Of a DNA stretch of 64,000 nt, positions 26,067 through 34,477 are shown piece after piece. Within the stretch, counting starts at the first letter, position 1, and the number at the start of each line of letters is the position of its first letter. The notes beneath the pieces are model-generated. The model made no database searches. It saw only the letters and a list, made by a program, of their open reading frames with translations, and was not told where the DNA came from. The translations under genes and the position numbers were made by a program. The stretch comes from Lachnospiraceae bacterium (GTDB taxonomy: Bacteria > Bacillota > Clostridia > Lachnospirales > Lachnospiraceae). The stretch covers positions 62,001 to 126,000 of the forward strand of contig CAJTGB010000008.1 of NCBI GenBank assembly GCA_910575835.1, written 5' to 3'.

Positions 26067-27253
26067 CAAATCCAAACGGACGCTTCGGCATCCACGGCGG
26101 GCAGTATATTCCCGAAACACTGATGAATGCGGTGATTGAGTTGGAAGAAGCGTATAATTACTATAAAAAGGATGACAAGTTCAACAGGGAGCTCACAGAA
26201 TTATTCAACGAGTATGCCGGAAGGCCTTCCCGGCTTTATTATGCCAAGAAGATGACAAAAGACTTAGGAGGCGCGAAGATTTATCTAAAGAGAGAAGATC
26301 TCAATCATACAGGTTCGCATAAGATCAACAATGTGCTGGGTCAGGCGCTGCTTGCCAAAAAGATGGGGAAGACCCGCCTGATCGCCGAGACGGGCGCCGG
26401 CCAGCACGGTGTGGCAACTGCGACCGCCGCTGCCCTGATGGGGATGGAATGCGTGGTCTTCATGGGGGAGGAAGATACAATCCGGCAGGCGCTCAACGTA
26501 TACCGCATGCGGCTTCTTGGCGCCCAGGTCATCCCGGTGAGAACCGGTACGGCAACCCTCAAAGACGCAGTATCCGAGGCCATGCGCGAGTGGACGTCCC
26601 GGATTGGCGACACCCATTATTGTCTTGGTTCGGTGATGGGTCCGCATCCCTTCCCGACAATTGTCCGCGATTTCCAGGCGGTCATCTCCAAAGAGATCAA
26701 GGAGCAGCTTGGGGAGAAAGAAGGGAGGCTGCCCGACGCCGTTCTCGCCTGTGTCGGGGGCGGCTCCAACGCCATGGGAAGTTTCTATCATTTCATTGAA
26801 GAGGAAGGGGTCAGGCTGATCGGCTGTGAAGCGGCGGGCAGAGGGATAGAAACATTTGAGACGGCGGCTACCATTGCCACCGGAAGGCTTGGGATCTTCC
26901 ATGGGATGAAGTCCTATTTCTGCCAGGATAAATACGGGCAGATTGCGCCGGTCTATTCCATTTCCGCGGGGCTTGATTATCCTGGCATCGGGCCGGAACA
27001 CGCCCATCTGCACGACATTGGGAGGGCCGAATATGTTCCTGTCACCGATGAGGAAGCGGTAGACGCTTTCGAGTATCTTTCAAGGATGGAGGGGATTATC
27101 CCGGCCATCGAATCGGCCCATGCCATTGCCCATGCGATGAAGCTTGCGCCAACGATGGGAAGAGATAAGATCCTGGTCATTACCATATCCGGCAGAGGCG
27201 ATAAGGACTGTGCCGCGATCGCACGCTACAGAGGGGAGGATATCCATGAGTAA
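26063..27253 (+). CDS. trpB: Tryptophan synthase beta chain
   Basis: 396 residues, PLP enzyme that joins indole and serine. The PLP lysine lies in HTGSHKINN, the phosphate-binding loop in [10 protein letters not shown], and AETGAGQHG is the conserved carboxylate-binding loop. It has the standard TrpB1 length and pairs with TrpA downstream (8-base overlap). Confidence 0.97.
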   Translation: MTNPNGRFGIHGGQYIPETLMNAVIELEEAYNYYKKDDKFNRELTELFNEYAGRPSRLYYAKKMTKDLGGAKIYLKREDLNHTGSHKINNVLGQALLAKKMGKTRLIAETGAGQHGVATATAAALMGMECVVFMGEEDTIRQALNVYRMRLLGAQVIPVRTGTATLKDAVSEAMREWTSRIGDTHYCLGSVMGPHPFPTIVRDFQAVISKEIKEQLGEKEGRLPDAVLACVGGGSNAMGSFYHFIEEEGVRLIGCEAAGRGIETFETAATIATGRLGIFHGMKSYFCQDKYGQIAPVYSISAGLDYPGIGPEHAHLHDIGRAEYVPVTDEEAVDAFEYLSRMEGIIPAIESAHAIAHAMKLAPTMGRDKILVITISGRGDKDCAAIARYRGEDIHE

Positions 27254-28031
27254 TATCAGAAAAGCATTTGAAAACGGGAAAGCGTTTATTCCATTTATCA
27301 CCTGCGGGGATCCGGATCTTGGGACTACTGCCGCCGTTGTCCGCGCGGCCGCAGAAAATGGAGCGGATCTTATTGAGCTTGGCATCCCTTTCTCCGACCC
27401 TACCGCGGAAGGACCGGTCATCCAGGCGGCAAATCTCCGGGCGCTTACCGGGGGCGTGACGACAGACAAGATCTTCGGTCTGGTACGTGAACTCCGCCGG
27501 GATGTGAAGATCCCGATGGTATTTATGACGTATGCAAATGTCATTTTTTCTTATGGCGCGGAGGCGTTCCTGTCCGCCTGTAAGGAGATTCAGATTGACG
27601 GGCTGATCCTTCCGGATCTGCCTTTTGAAGAAAAAGAGGAGTTCCTGTCTCTGTGCCGCAAATACGGTGTCGATCTGCTCTCGCTGATCGCGCCTACGTC
27701 GAAAAACCGTATCGCTATGATCGCGAAAGAAGCGGAAGGGTTTCTCTATATCGTGTCAAGCCTTGGTGTGACCGGAACAAGGAGTGAGATCAAGACCGAC
27801 CTTGCCTCGATCATCAAGGTAGTACGGGAGAACACGGATGTGCCGTGTGCCATCGGCTTTGGGATTTCCACACCGGAACAGGCGAAGAAAATGGCGGCTC
27901 TTTCCGACGGCGCTATCGTAGGATCCGCAATCATCAAGTTGCTTGAAAAATATGGTGTAGAAGCACCGGAGCATGTAGGTGAATATGTGAAGGACATGAA
28001 AACTGCAATAGGGTCTGAACAACAAAAATAG
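27246..28031 (+). CDS. trpA: Tryptophan synthase alpha chain
   Basis: 261 residues from the ATG at 27246, with GGGAGGA upstream; the longer open frame to 27144 lies inside trpB. TIM barrel that cleaves indole-3-glycerol phosphate. The catalytic Glu is in [11 protein letters not shown]. The next catalytic acid, Asp in the usual A-D-G-P, is Glu here (TAEGPVIQ), a variant I have seen in other Clostridia. The C-terminal phosphate loop [10 protein letters not shown] and VGSAIIKLL are normal. Last gene of the operon. Confidence 0.95.
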   Translation: MSNIRKAFENGKAFIPFITCGDPDLGTTAAVVRAAAENGADLIELGIPFSDPTAEGPVIQAANLRALTGGVTTDKIFGLVRELRRDVKIPMVFMTYANVIFSYGAEAFLSACKEIQIDGLILPDLPFEEKEEFLSLCRKYGVDLLSLIAPTSKNRIAMIAKEAEGFLYIVSSLGVTGTRSEIKTDLASIIKVVRENTDVPCAIGFGISTPEQAKKMAALSDGAIVGSAIIKLLEKYGVEAPEHVGEYVKDMKTAIGSEQQK

Positions 28032-28179
28032 AGTTGGCCAAATGTAGGGTAATAGCATGACGAAATAATTTGTTATTTTGGGACATGTAAAAAGCCGCGG
28101 TCAAGGGGCTGCCAGGAAATCAACTGAGAATACTATAATAAATGTCAGACAGAGTATAATTATTTATATTTTATTATCA

Positions 28180-28218
28180 ATACCTCCTGTTATAATTTGC
28201 TAAAATATCAGGAGGTAT
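28180..28218. promoter_or_regulatory. Inverted repeat over the promoter/ribosome site of the pullulanase fragment
   Basis: ATACCTCCTG (28180-28189) and CAGGAGGTAT (28209-28218) are perfect partners flanking a TATAAT at 28191-28196. The right arm contains the AGGAGGT ribosome site. It may be an operator or, in longer transcripts, a hairpin that hides the ribosome site. Confidence 0.45.
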
Positions 28219-28227
28219 TCGTATATT

Positions 28228-29457
28228 ATGGGATGTAAAAGAATATTTGGGGCAACCTTGAGTATGGGAATTGCAGCGGAAAGGACCTATCATGGAAATG
28301 ACCTTGGAGCAGTATATTCAGCGGAGAGTACAACATTCAGAGTATGGGCCCCCAGTGCCGAACTGGTAATTCTGCGCAGATATTCAACAGGAAGCGATAC
28401 GGAAGATGGCGCATCCGTTCTTGAAGAATTAGATATGGAAAAAGACATTGAGAGAAACAGTGAATGGAACGGAGTCTGGAAAGTTACGGTTTCCGGCGAT
28501 ATTGCCGATACCTATTATACTTATTTAGTAAATGTTGATGGAAAAATAAATGAAACCAATGATATTTATGCGAAGGCTGCGGGGGTAAACGGGCAGAGGG
28601 GCATGGTGGTAAACCTTGCCTCAACGAATCCGGAAGGATGGGATCAGGATAGACATGTATTGGTCGATAAACAGACGGATGCCATGGTGTGGGAGGTACA
28701 TGTAAGGGATTTTTCCAGCTCTCCTGATTCTGGAATGGAAAACAAAGGGAAATATCTTGCATTTACGGAGAAAAACACGACTGTAAATGGGGAAGGCGGC
28801 TTATCCACAGGAGTAAGTTATCTAAAAGAGCTGGGGGTAAATTATGTGCAGTTATTACCGGTTTTTGATTATGTGAACGACGAAACGGATGAAAGTAATC
28901 TAAGCTATGACTGGGGGTACAGCCCACTGAACTATCAAGTGCCGGAGGGATTGTATGCCACAGATCCTTATGATGGAAATGTAAGGATCAGAGAATTTAA
29001 GCAGATGGTGCAGTCCTTGCATGAAGAACAGATAGGCGTCGTTATGGATGTGGTGTTCAATCATGTAGGCGGGGATGCTTATACATCATGGTTTGAGTAT
29101 ACGGTTCCGGGATATTATTTCCGACAGGACAAGAAGGGGAAGATTGCGGATTCAGGAACTGACTGAGGAAATGAAACGGCCAGCGAACGGGAAATGTTCA
29201 GGAAGTATATGATAGATACGGTTGTGTACTGGGCTTCGGAATATCATATTGACGGATTCCGGTTCGATATGATGGGATGCCATGATGTGGAGACAATGAA
29301 CCGGATCAGAGAGGCACTTGATAAATTGCCCGGCGGGGAGAAAATTTTAATGTATGGGGAGCCGTGGTCGGCAGGAAGTACGAATCAGGTAGAAGGAATT
29401 CTCATGGCAAATCAGGAAAATATGAAATCTCTTGTACCGGGGATTGGGGCATTTAAT
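28228..29457 (+). pseudogene. Type I pullulanase (GH13), interrupted and truncated
   Basis: Starts at an ATG 11 bases after AGGAGGT. CBM48-like N-terminal part (STTFRVWAPSAELVILRRYS), then the GH13 barrel: VWEVHVRDFSSSP, YVQLLPVFDY, YDWGYSPLNYQVPEG, MDVVFNHVGG. A TGA at 29164-29166 breaks the frame exactly where pullulanases usually have the Cys of G-C-G-N-E. The same frame resumes with GNETASEREMFRKYM, DGFRFDMMG (nucleophile Asp) and ILMYGEPW (acid/base Glu). After GIGAFN the sequence changes to a transposase. The last barrel strands and the third catalytic Asp are missing. Confidence 0.85.
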
Positions 29458-29822
29458 CAGCCATTAGGAATGCATATGAATCTCGAAAATAGATGGGTAC
29501 GTTTGGCAGAACAAATCCCATGGGATGTTTTTGAATCAAAATATGCTGAACTGTTTCCAAATGATACAGGAAATGTTGCAAAGCCTTTGCGTACGGCTCT
29601 CGGTTCATTAATTATCCAAAAGAAACTCTGTTTCTCAGACCGTGAACTTGTGGAACAGATTACAGAGAATCCATATCTGCAATACTTCATAGGGCTTCCG
29701 GGTTATCAGGAAGAACCACCGTTTGATGCAAGTACCCTTGTCCTTTTCCGGAAACGTTTGTCTCCTGAGATCATTATGGAAGCCAATGACTATATTTTGA
29801 ATCAGGATGATGATAAGAAGGA
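29458..29822 (+). pseudogene. IS5/IS1182-like transposase, N-terminal fragment (DUF772 type)
   Basis: Fused in frame to the pullulanase fragment: QPLGMHMNLENRWVRLAEQI, then SLIIQKKLCFSDRELVEQI, then NPYLQYFIGLPGYQ and LVLFRKRLSPEII. This is the N-terminal domain of IS5/IS1182-group transposases. The first few residues and the whole DDE catalytic region are missing. It ends where integrase sequence begins in another frame. Confidence 0.75.
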
Positions 29823-30839
29823 TCCTCCGTTAATACTTATTCTGTATATTCACAAACAGTAAAGCATCATATCATTCCATATATTGGAAGAAAAAGACTG
29901 ACGGAGCTAAGCAGAGGGGATATCCAGAGACTGTATAAGAACCGCGCGGAGTGTTCAGTCCATATTGTGTGGCATGTTAAGACTGTTCTGAATGTGTCTT
30001 TCCGCTATGCTGCGGCTCATAAGCTGGTTTCGGTGAATCCGGCAGAAGGGGTTAATTTACCAAAGATTGTAGAAGCTAAACCGTACCACACCAGGAATAT
30101 AGATATTCAGAAAACACTGACAATGGAGCAGATACAGATTTTACTGGAAGCCAGCAAATGGACGCAAATCCATATGCAGGTGTTGTTTAATGTGTTGATG
30201 GGATTGCGCCGTCAAGAAATTAATGGATTGAAATATTCAGATGTTGATTATATTAATCGTACCTTGACAGTAGAACGTCAACTGGGAAAAGAATTAGACA
30301 GGAATCCCAATGCCAGTGGCGAGAATCCTATGACGAAAAGAGAGCTTCCTTTAAAATCATCGTCCAGCAAGAGGGTGCTTCCCATACCGGACTATGTTTT
30401 CGAGGCGGTTTTGGAAGAACGGAAGATATATGAAAAGAACAGAGACCGTAGGAAATCGCAGTTTTTAGATGCAGATTATATCTGCTGTTCCAGTTATGGA
30501 AAGCCGCGAAGCAAGGATTTTCATTGGAGACATTACAAAAATCTTCTTAAAAGCGCCGGATTACCTGATATAAGATGGCATGACTTAAGAAGTACATATT
30601 GTACGCTTCTGCTTAAGAGTGACATTAATCCAAAAGCAGTATCAAAGCTGATGGGTCATGCAAAGGAACCGATTACAGTAGATGTGTACAGTGACAATCA
30701 GAACATTATTCCAGAAGAAATACCGGAATTGGTATCCTATACGAATGATGTTATGCCAAAGAAAAGGAGCGGGCAGGATTTGAAAGATGTGGTATTGGAT
30801 ACAGTAATAGAAACAGAAAAATATTTGCCGGATAAATAA
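29823..30839 (+). pseudogene. Tyrosine recombinase/integrase, N-terminally truncated
   Basis: The frame is open from about 29823, without a start codon near a ribosome site. It begins within the core-binding domain (IIPYIGRKRLTELSRGDIQR) and includes the full catalytic domain: Arg in MGLRRQEINGL, H-x-x-R in WHDLRST, His in MGHAKE and Tyr in DVYSDNQ. The arm-binding domain is gone. A GTG at 29967 could start a shortened protein. The family drives integration of conjugative or phage elements, but no such element or attachment site is seen around it. Confidence 0.8.
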
Positions 30840-30995
30840 AACGATTGTTACTGTGAGCGAATGAACGGTAATAAACGCTTTGTTTCAAGGTGAAAGCATT
30901 GATTTCGCTGTTGTCAGAATGGGGAAACCACGATATAATAAAGACAGAATATTTTGCTTTTAAGATGAGGGAAATATTGTGAAAGGATAAGGAAT

Positions 30996-31922
30996 ATGCA
31001 GAAAAAAACACCGGATTACGATAATGTGTTTAAGACTATGAAGAGCAAGCACAAGAGATTGTTCATATCCGTAATTAATGATGTTTTCGGGAAAGAGTAT
31101 CCGTTAGATACAAAAGTGGAGGTTTTACCGTCAGAGGGATATTTGACTGAAAGTGAGACGGCAGACGGGAGCAAGGAAATAGAAGAGCAGATTTCTGACT
31201 TCCTGATTAAGATAGGGAGTGAGGTTTACCTGCTGGAGTGCCAGAGCTATGATGACGGCTCTATGGCAATCAGGATTGCAGAATATGCTTTCATTGTTGC
31301 AAGACAGTTTGCAACATGGGATATCGGTCATGCGACGATTCCCATGCCGAGATTTTCCGTAATCTATGTCAAACGGACAGAGAGAACTCCGAAGATTACG
31401 AAAATTACTTTTATGTTTCCGGACGGGCAGAAAGTAAATTATGAATCCCCCAATGTAATTCTGGAAGAATTCACAAAGGAATATATTGTTGAAAAGAAGT
31501 TGTTCCTTTATATTCCGTTCTATATTGCAAGATATGAAAAGGATATGATATCCGAAGGAAGTATAGAGAACTCAGTACGGGATTTGGAATATTTCAGGAA
31601 TGAACTGATTCGTTTGTATGAAGCGGAGGAGTTGACCGAAAATGAACTGATCGACTTAAAGGGATTTATAAATACAATCATTACACATATTACAAATGGA
31701 AATAAAAATGAGGAAAGGCTGGTGAGTATTATGGGTGGAACAGTAATTGAGACAGAATCGGAAAGGTTGATAAGCCAGGGAAAAGCGCAGTTACTTATAG
31801 AGCTAGGGCAGGAAGAAGGTCTTGATGACGCAACGCTCCTGAAAAGAATGCAGGAACGGATAGGTCTGTCTCTGGAACAGGCATCTGCCTATTTAAAACG
31901 GTATGGAAAACAGACTGTATAG
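30996..31922 (+). CDS. Rpn-family PD-(D/E)XK nuclease / putative transposase
   Basis: 308 residues, nearly identical to the protein at 8715 over its whole length, but with a single SQGKAQ junction instead of the GISQ expansion. The catalytic core ISDFLIKIGSEVYLLECQS is unchanged. Substitutions between the copies are spread out and both frames are open, which suggests both have stayed under some selection or duplicated recently. Start and ribosome site as in copy 1. Confidence 0.85.
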   Translation: MQKKTPDYDNVFKTMKSKHKRLFISVINDVFGKEYPLDTKVEVLPSEGYLTESETADGSKEIEEQISDFLIKIGSEVYLLECQSYDDGSMAIRIAEYAFIVARQFATWDIGHATIPMPRFSVIYVKRTERTPKITKITFMFPDGQKVNYESPNVILEEFTKEYIVEKKLFLYIPFYIARYEKDMISEGSIENSVRDLEYFRNELIRLYEAEELTENELIDLKGFINTIITHITNGNKNEERLVSIMGGTVIETESERLISQGKAQLLIELGQEEGLDDATLLKRMQERIGLSLEQASAYLKRYGKQTV

Positions 31923-31954
31923 ATTTGCGAAGACGGGTGACAATTTGAAGTGAA

Positions 31955-31993
31955 GGGAGTATTTTCGTCAAAAACGAGAGTACTCCTATTTTT
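31955..31993 (+). terminator. Rho-independent terminator after Rpn copy 2
   Basis: GGAGTA/TACTCC stem with inner CGT/ACG pairing and a short T run, conserved with copy 1. Confidence 0.75.
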
Positions 31994-31999
31994 ACGAAA

Positions 32000-32025
32000 G
32001 AACGGATGTTTTGGAACGTTTGTTC
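32000..32025. promoter_or_regulatory. Tandem LexA-like SOS boxes upstream of uvrB
   Basis: GAACGGATGTTT (32000-32011) and GAACGTTTGTTC (32014-32025) both fit GAAC-N4-GTTY, the Gram-positive LexA pattern; the second is a perfect inverted repeat. They lie just upstream of the uvrB promoter. uvrB is a classic SOS gene, so LexA control is likely. Part of the 1.4-1.5 kb duplicated segment. Confidence 0.65.
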
Positions 32026-32045
32026 TAAAACTTCTCGTTTTTATC

Positions 32046-32074
32046 TGTACAAATAAAGAACCATATGCTATAAT
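32046..32074 (+). promoter_or_regulatory. uvrB promoter
   Basis: TGTACA (32046-32051), 17-base spacer, and an extended -10 TGCTATAAT with TATAAT at 32069-32074. The start of transcription would be about 170 bases before the uvrB start codon. Confidence 0.6.
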
Positions 32075-32253
32075 CAGAATACTTTTTGGAACGTCAGATT
32101 CATGGTGTCCGGCTGGGTATAACCAGTCCGGGAAAATGAAATCAGTGAACAAAATTCGTCGAAAGGTAATTTTACAAAAAACGGAAGGTGTGCCCCGACG
32201 GATTTTTGCCTAATAGGCGAACTTTTTTAATATGGATTTTGGAGGTGATTTTT

Positions 32254-34308
32254 GTGCAGGATGCACAAGAAAAAGGATATTCGCAATCCGCTGCGCTACT
32301 TGCTCATGAAGACGCTGCAAAAGGTGGCAGCATCTTCAAATTACACAGTGATTACGAGCCCACCGGAGACCAACCGCAGGCGATAGAAGCCCTTGTCAAA
32401 GGCTTCCAGGAAGGCAACCAGTGTCAGACTTTACTGGGGGTTACGGGTTCCGGTAAGACATTTACTATGGCGAATGTTATCCAGAAGCTGAATAAGCCGA
32501 CTTTGGTAATAGCGCACAATAAGACCCTTGCTGCACAATTGTACGGCGAGTTCAAGGAATTTTTCCCGGAGAATGCAGTGGAGTATTTTGTGTCCTACTA
32601 CGATTACTACCAACCCGAGGCCTACGTCCCTTCCTCCGACACCTACATCGCCAAGGACTCATCCATCAACGATGAGATCGACAAGCTCCGCCACTCCGCC
32701 ACAGCGGCATTATCCGAACGCCGGGATGTAATCATCGTAGCCAGCGTATCCTGCATCTACGGTCTTGGTTCTCCCATTGATTACCAGAACATGGTAATCT
32801 CCCTGCGTCCGGGAATGATCAAGGATCGGGACGAGGTGATCAAGAAGCTCATCGAGATCCAGTACGACCGCAACGAGATGGATTTTAAGCGAGGAACCTT
32901 CCGCGTCCGCGGGGACGTATTGGAAATCATCCCCGCACTTTACGAGAGTCTTGGATACCGGATTGAATTTTTCGGTGACGAAGTAGACCGGATTACAGAG
33001 ATTGATATCCTGACAGGAGAGATCAAGAATGAATTGAACCATGTCGCAATCTTCCCGGCATCCCACTATGTGGTGTCTAAAGACAGTCTGGATCGGGCGA
33101 TCAAGGAGATTGAGGCAGAACTGGAAGAGCAGATTAAGTATTTTAAAGGAGAAGGGAAGCTTTTAGAGGCTCAGAGGATCTCTGAGCGGACGAATTTTGA
33201 TATAGAGATGATGCGGGAGACAGGATTCTGTTCAGGAATTGAGAACTATTCCCGGCATCTGACCGGACTTGCGCAGGGGCAGCCGCCGCACACATTGATC
33301 GATTATTTTCCAGATGATTTTATGATAATGATCGACGAATCTCATAAGACTGTGCCGCAGATCGGGGGCATGTACCACGGCGACCAGTCAAGGAAATCAA
33401 CGCTGGTAGAATATGGCTTCCGTCTTCCGTCGGCAAAGGACAACCGCCCCTTGAACTTTGAAGAATTTGAAAGTAAGATAGATCAGGTGATGTTTGTTTC
33501 TGCAACCCCAGGTCCGTATGAGGAGCAGCATGAACTTCTCCGGGCGGAGCAGGTGATCCGGCCTACCGGTCTTTTGGATCCGGAGGTTGAGGTGCGTCCG
33601 GTGGAAGGACAGATCGATGATCTGGTGGGCGAAGTGAATAAGGAGATCGGTAAGAAGAATAAGGTGCTGATCACGACATTGACGAAGCGGATGGCAGAAG
33701 ATCTTACGGATTATATGCGGGAGATCGGGATTCGTGTCCGCTATCTCCACTCGGATATTGATACGCTGGAACGGACGGAGATTGTCCGGGATATGCGTTT
33801 GGATGTTTTCGATGTACTTGTGGGAATCAATCTGTTGAGAGAAGGTTTGGATATTCCAGAGATCACGTTGGTAGCAATACTGGATGCGGATAAGGAAGGA
33901 TTTCTGCGTTCGGAGACTTCTTTGATCCAGACGATCGGACGTGCGGCGCGTAATGCAGAGGGGCACGTGATCATGTATGCAGATACGATCACGGATTCCA
34001 TGCGCCTTGCGATCGATGAGACGAAGCGGCGGCGCGAGGTGCAGATGCAATATAACGAGAAACACGGTATCACGCCGCAGACGATTAAGAAGAGTGTACG
34101 AGACCTGATCGCCGTGTCGAAGAAGGTTGCCGCGGAAGAACTTCGGATGGAGAAGGATCCGGAGTCTATGAGTGAGAAGGAGCTTGAGAAGCTGATACAG
34201 GATGTCGGCAAGCAGATGAAGAAAGCGGCGGCAGAATTGAACTTCGAGGCGGCAGCGGAATTGAGAGATAAGATGGTCGAGCTGAAGAAATTATTGAAGC
34301 CGGATTAA
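32254..34308 (+). CDS. uvrB: Excinuclease ABC subunit B
   Basis: 684 residues from the GTG at 32254, chosen for the GGAGGTGA six bases upstream. DNA-damage-verifying helicase of nucleotide excision repair. Walker [10 protein letters not shown] at 62-70, beta-hairpin with [16 protein letters not shown]-type motif [10 protein letters not shown], helicase motifs [10 protein letters not shown] and QTIGRAARN, and the C-terminal UVR domain that contacts UvrC ([13 protein letters not shown]). uvrA follows 170 bases later; uvrC is not in the window. Likely LexA-controlled. Confidence 0.97.
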   Translation: MQDAQEKGYSQSAALLAHEDAAKGGSIFKLHSDYEPTGDQPQAIEALVKGFQEGNQCQTLLGVTGSGKTFTMANVIQKLNKPTLVIAHNKTLAAQLYGEFKEFFPENAVEYFVSYYDYYQPEAYVPSSDTYIAKDSSINDEIDKLRHSATAALSERRDVIIVASVSCIYGLGSPIDYQNMVISLRPGMIKDRDEVIKKLIEIQYDRNEMDFKRGTFRVRGDVLEIIPALYESLGYRIEFFGDEVDRITEIDILTGEIKNELNHVAIFPASHYVVSKDSLDRAIKEIEAELEEQIKYFKGEGKLLEAQRISERTNFDIEMMRETGFCSGIENYSRHLTGLAQGQPPHTLIDYFPDDFMIMIDESHKTVPQIGGMYHGDQSRKSTLVEYGFRLPSAKDNRPLNFEEFESKIDQVMFVSATPGPYEEQHELLRAEQVIRPTGLLDPEVEVRPVEGQIDDLVGEVNKEIGKKNKVLITTLTKRMAEDLTDYMREIGIRVRYLHSDIDTLERTEIVRDMRLDVFDVLVGINLLREGLDIPEITLVAILDADKEGFLRSETSLIQTIGRAARNAEGHVIMYADTITDSMRLAIDETKRRREVQMQYNEKHGITPQTIKKSVRDLIAVSKKVAAEELRMEKDPESMSEKELEKLIQDVGKQMKKAAAELNFEAAAELRDKMVELKKLLKPD

Positions 34309-34350
34309 TATATGGATTACTTGGCAACTTGATGGATTTCTGGCTCGAAT

Positions 34351-34427
34351 TTTCATCTGCAAGGCGATTGAAGAACGAAGAAATTACTTGCTTTCATCTG
34401 CAGGGCGATTAAAGAACAAAGAATTAC
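34351..34427. repeat. 41-bp direct repeat x2 between uvrB and uvrA
   Basis: TTTCATCTGCAAGGCGATTG (34351) recurs as TTTCATCTGCAGGGCGATTA (34392), and the following GAAGAACGAAG/AAAGAACAAAG also match. Period 41 bases with a few changes. Confidence 0.7.
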
Positions 34428-34477
34428 GGTAAAATATTTATATATGAAGAATATACAGATTTCAGGAAGGATAAGTC

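Larger units (their letters stand above)
30584..32027. repeat. 1.4-1.5 kb duplicated segment, copy 2 (integrase tail + Rpn gene)
   Basis: Second copy of 8305-9806, same orientation. It includes the end of the integrase gene, the 156-base gap, the Rpn gene, its terminator and the LexA-like box, and ends at about 32027 where homology with copy 1 stops. Confidence 0.85.

Noticed and set aside
29164-29166. TGA as a selenocysteine codon in pullulanase
   Set aside because: The gene lacks its 3' part, pullulanases are not known selenoproteins, and I see no clear SECIS-like stem. Kept only as an observation on decay.
29823-32027. Active integrative element with attachment sites
   Set aside because: The integrase lacks its N-terminal domain, no excisionase, transfer or phage genes are present, and no flanking direct repeats or tRNA gene were found.
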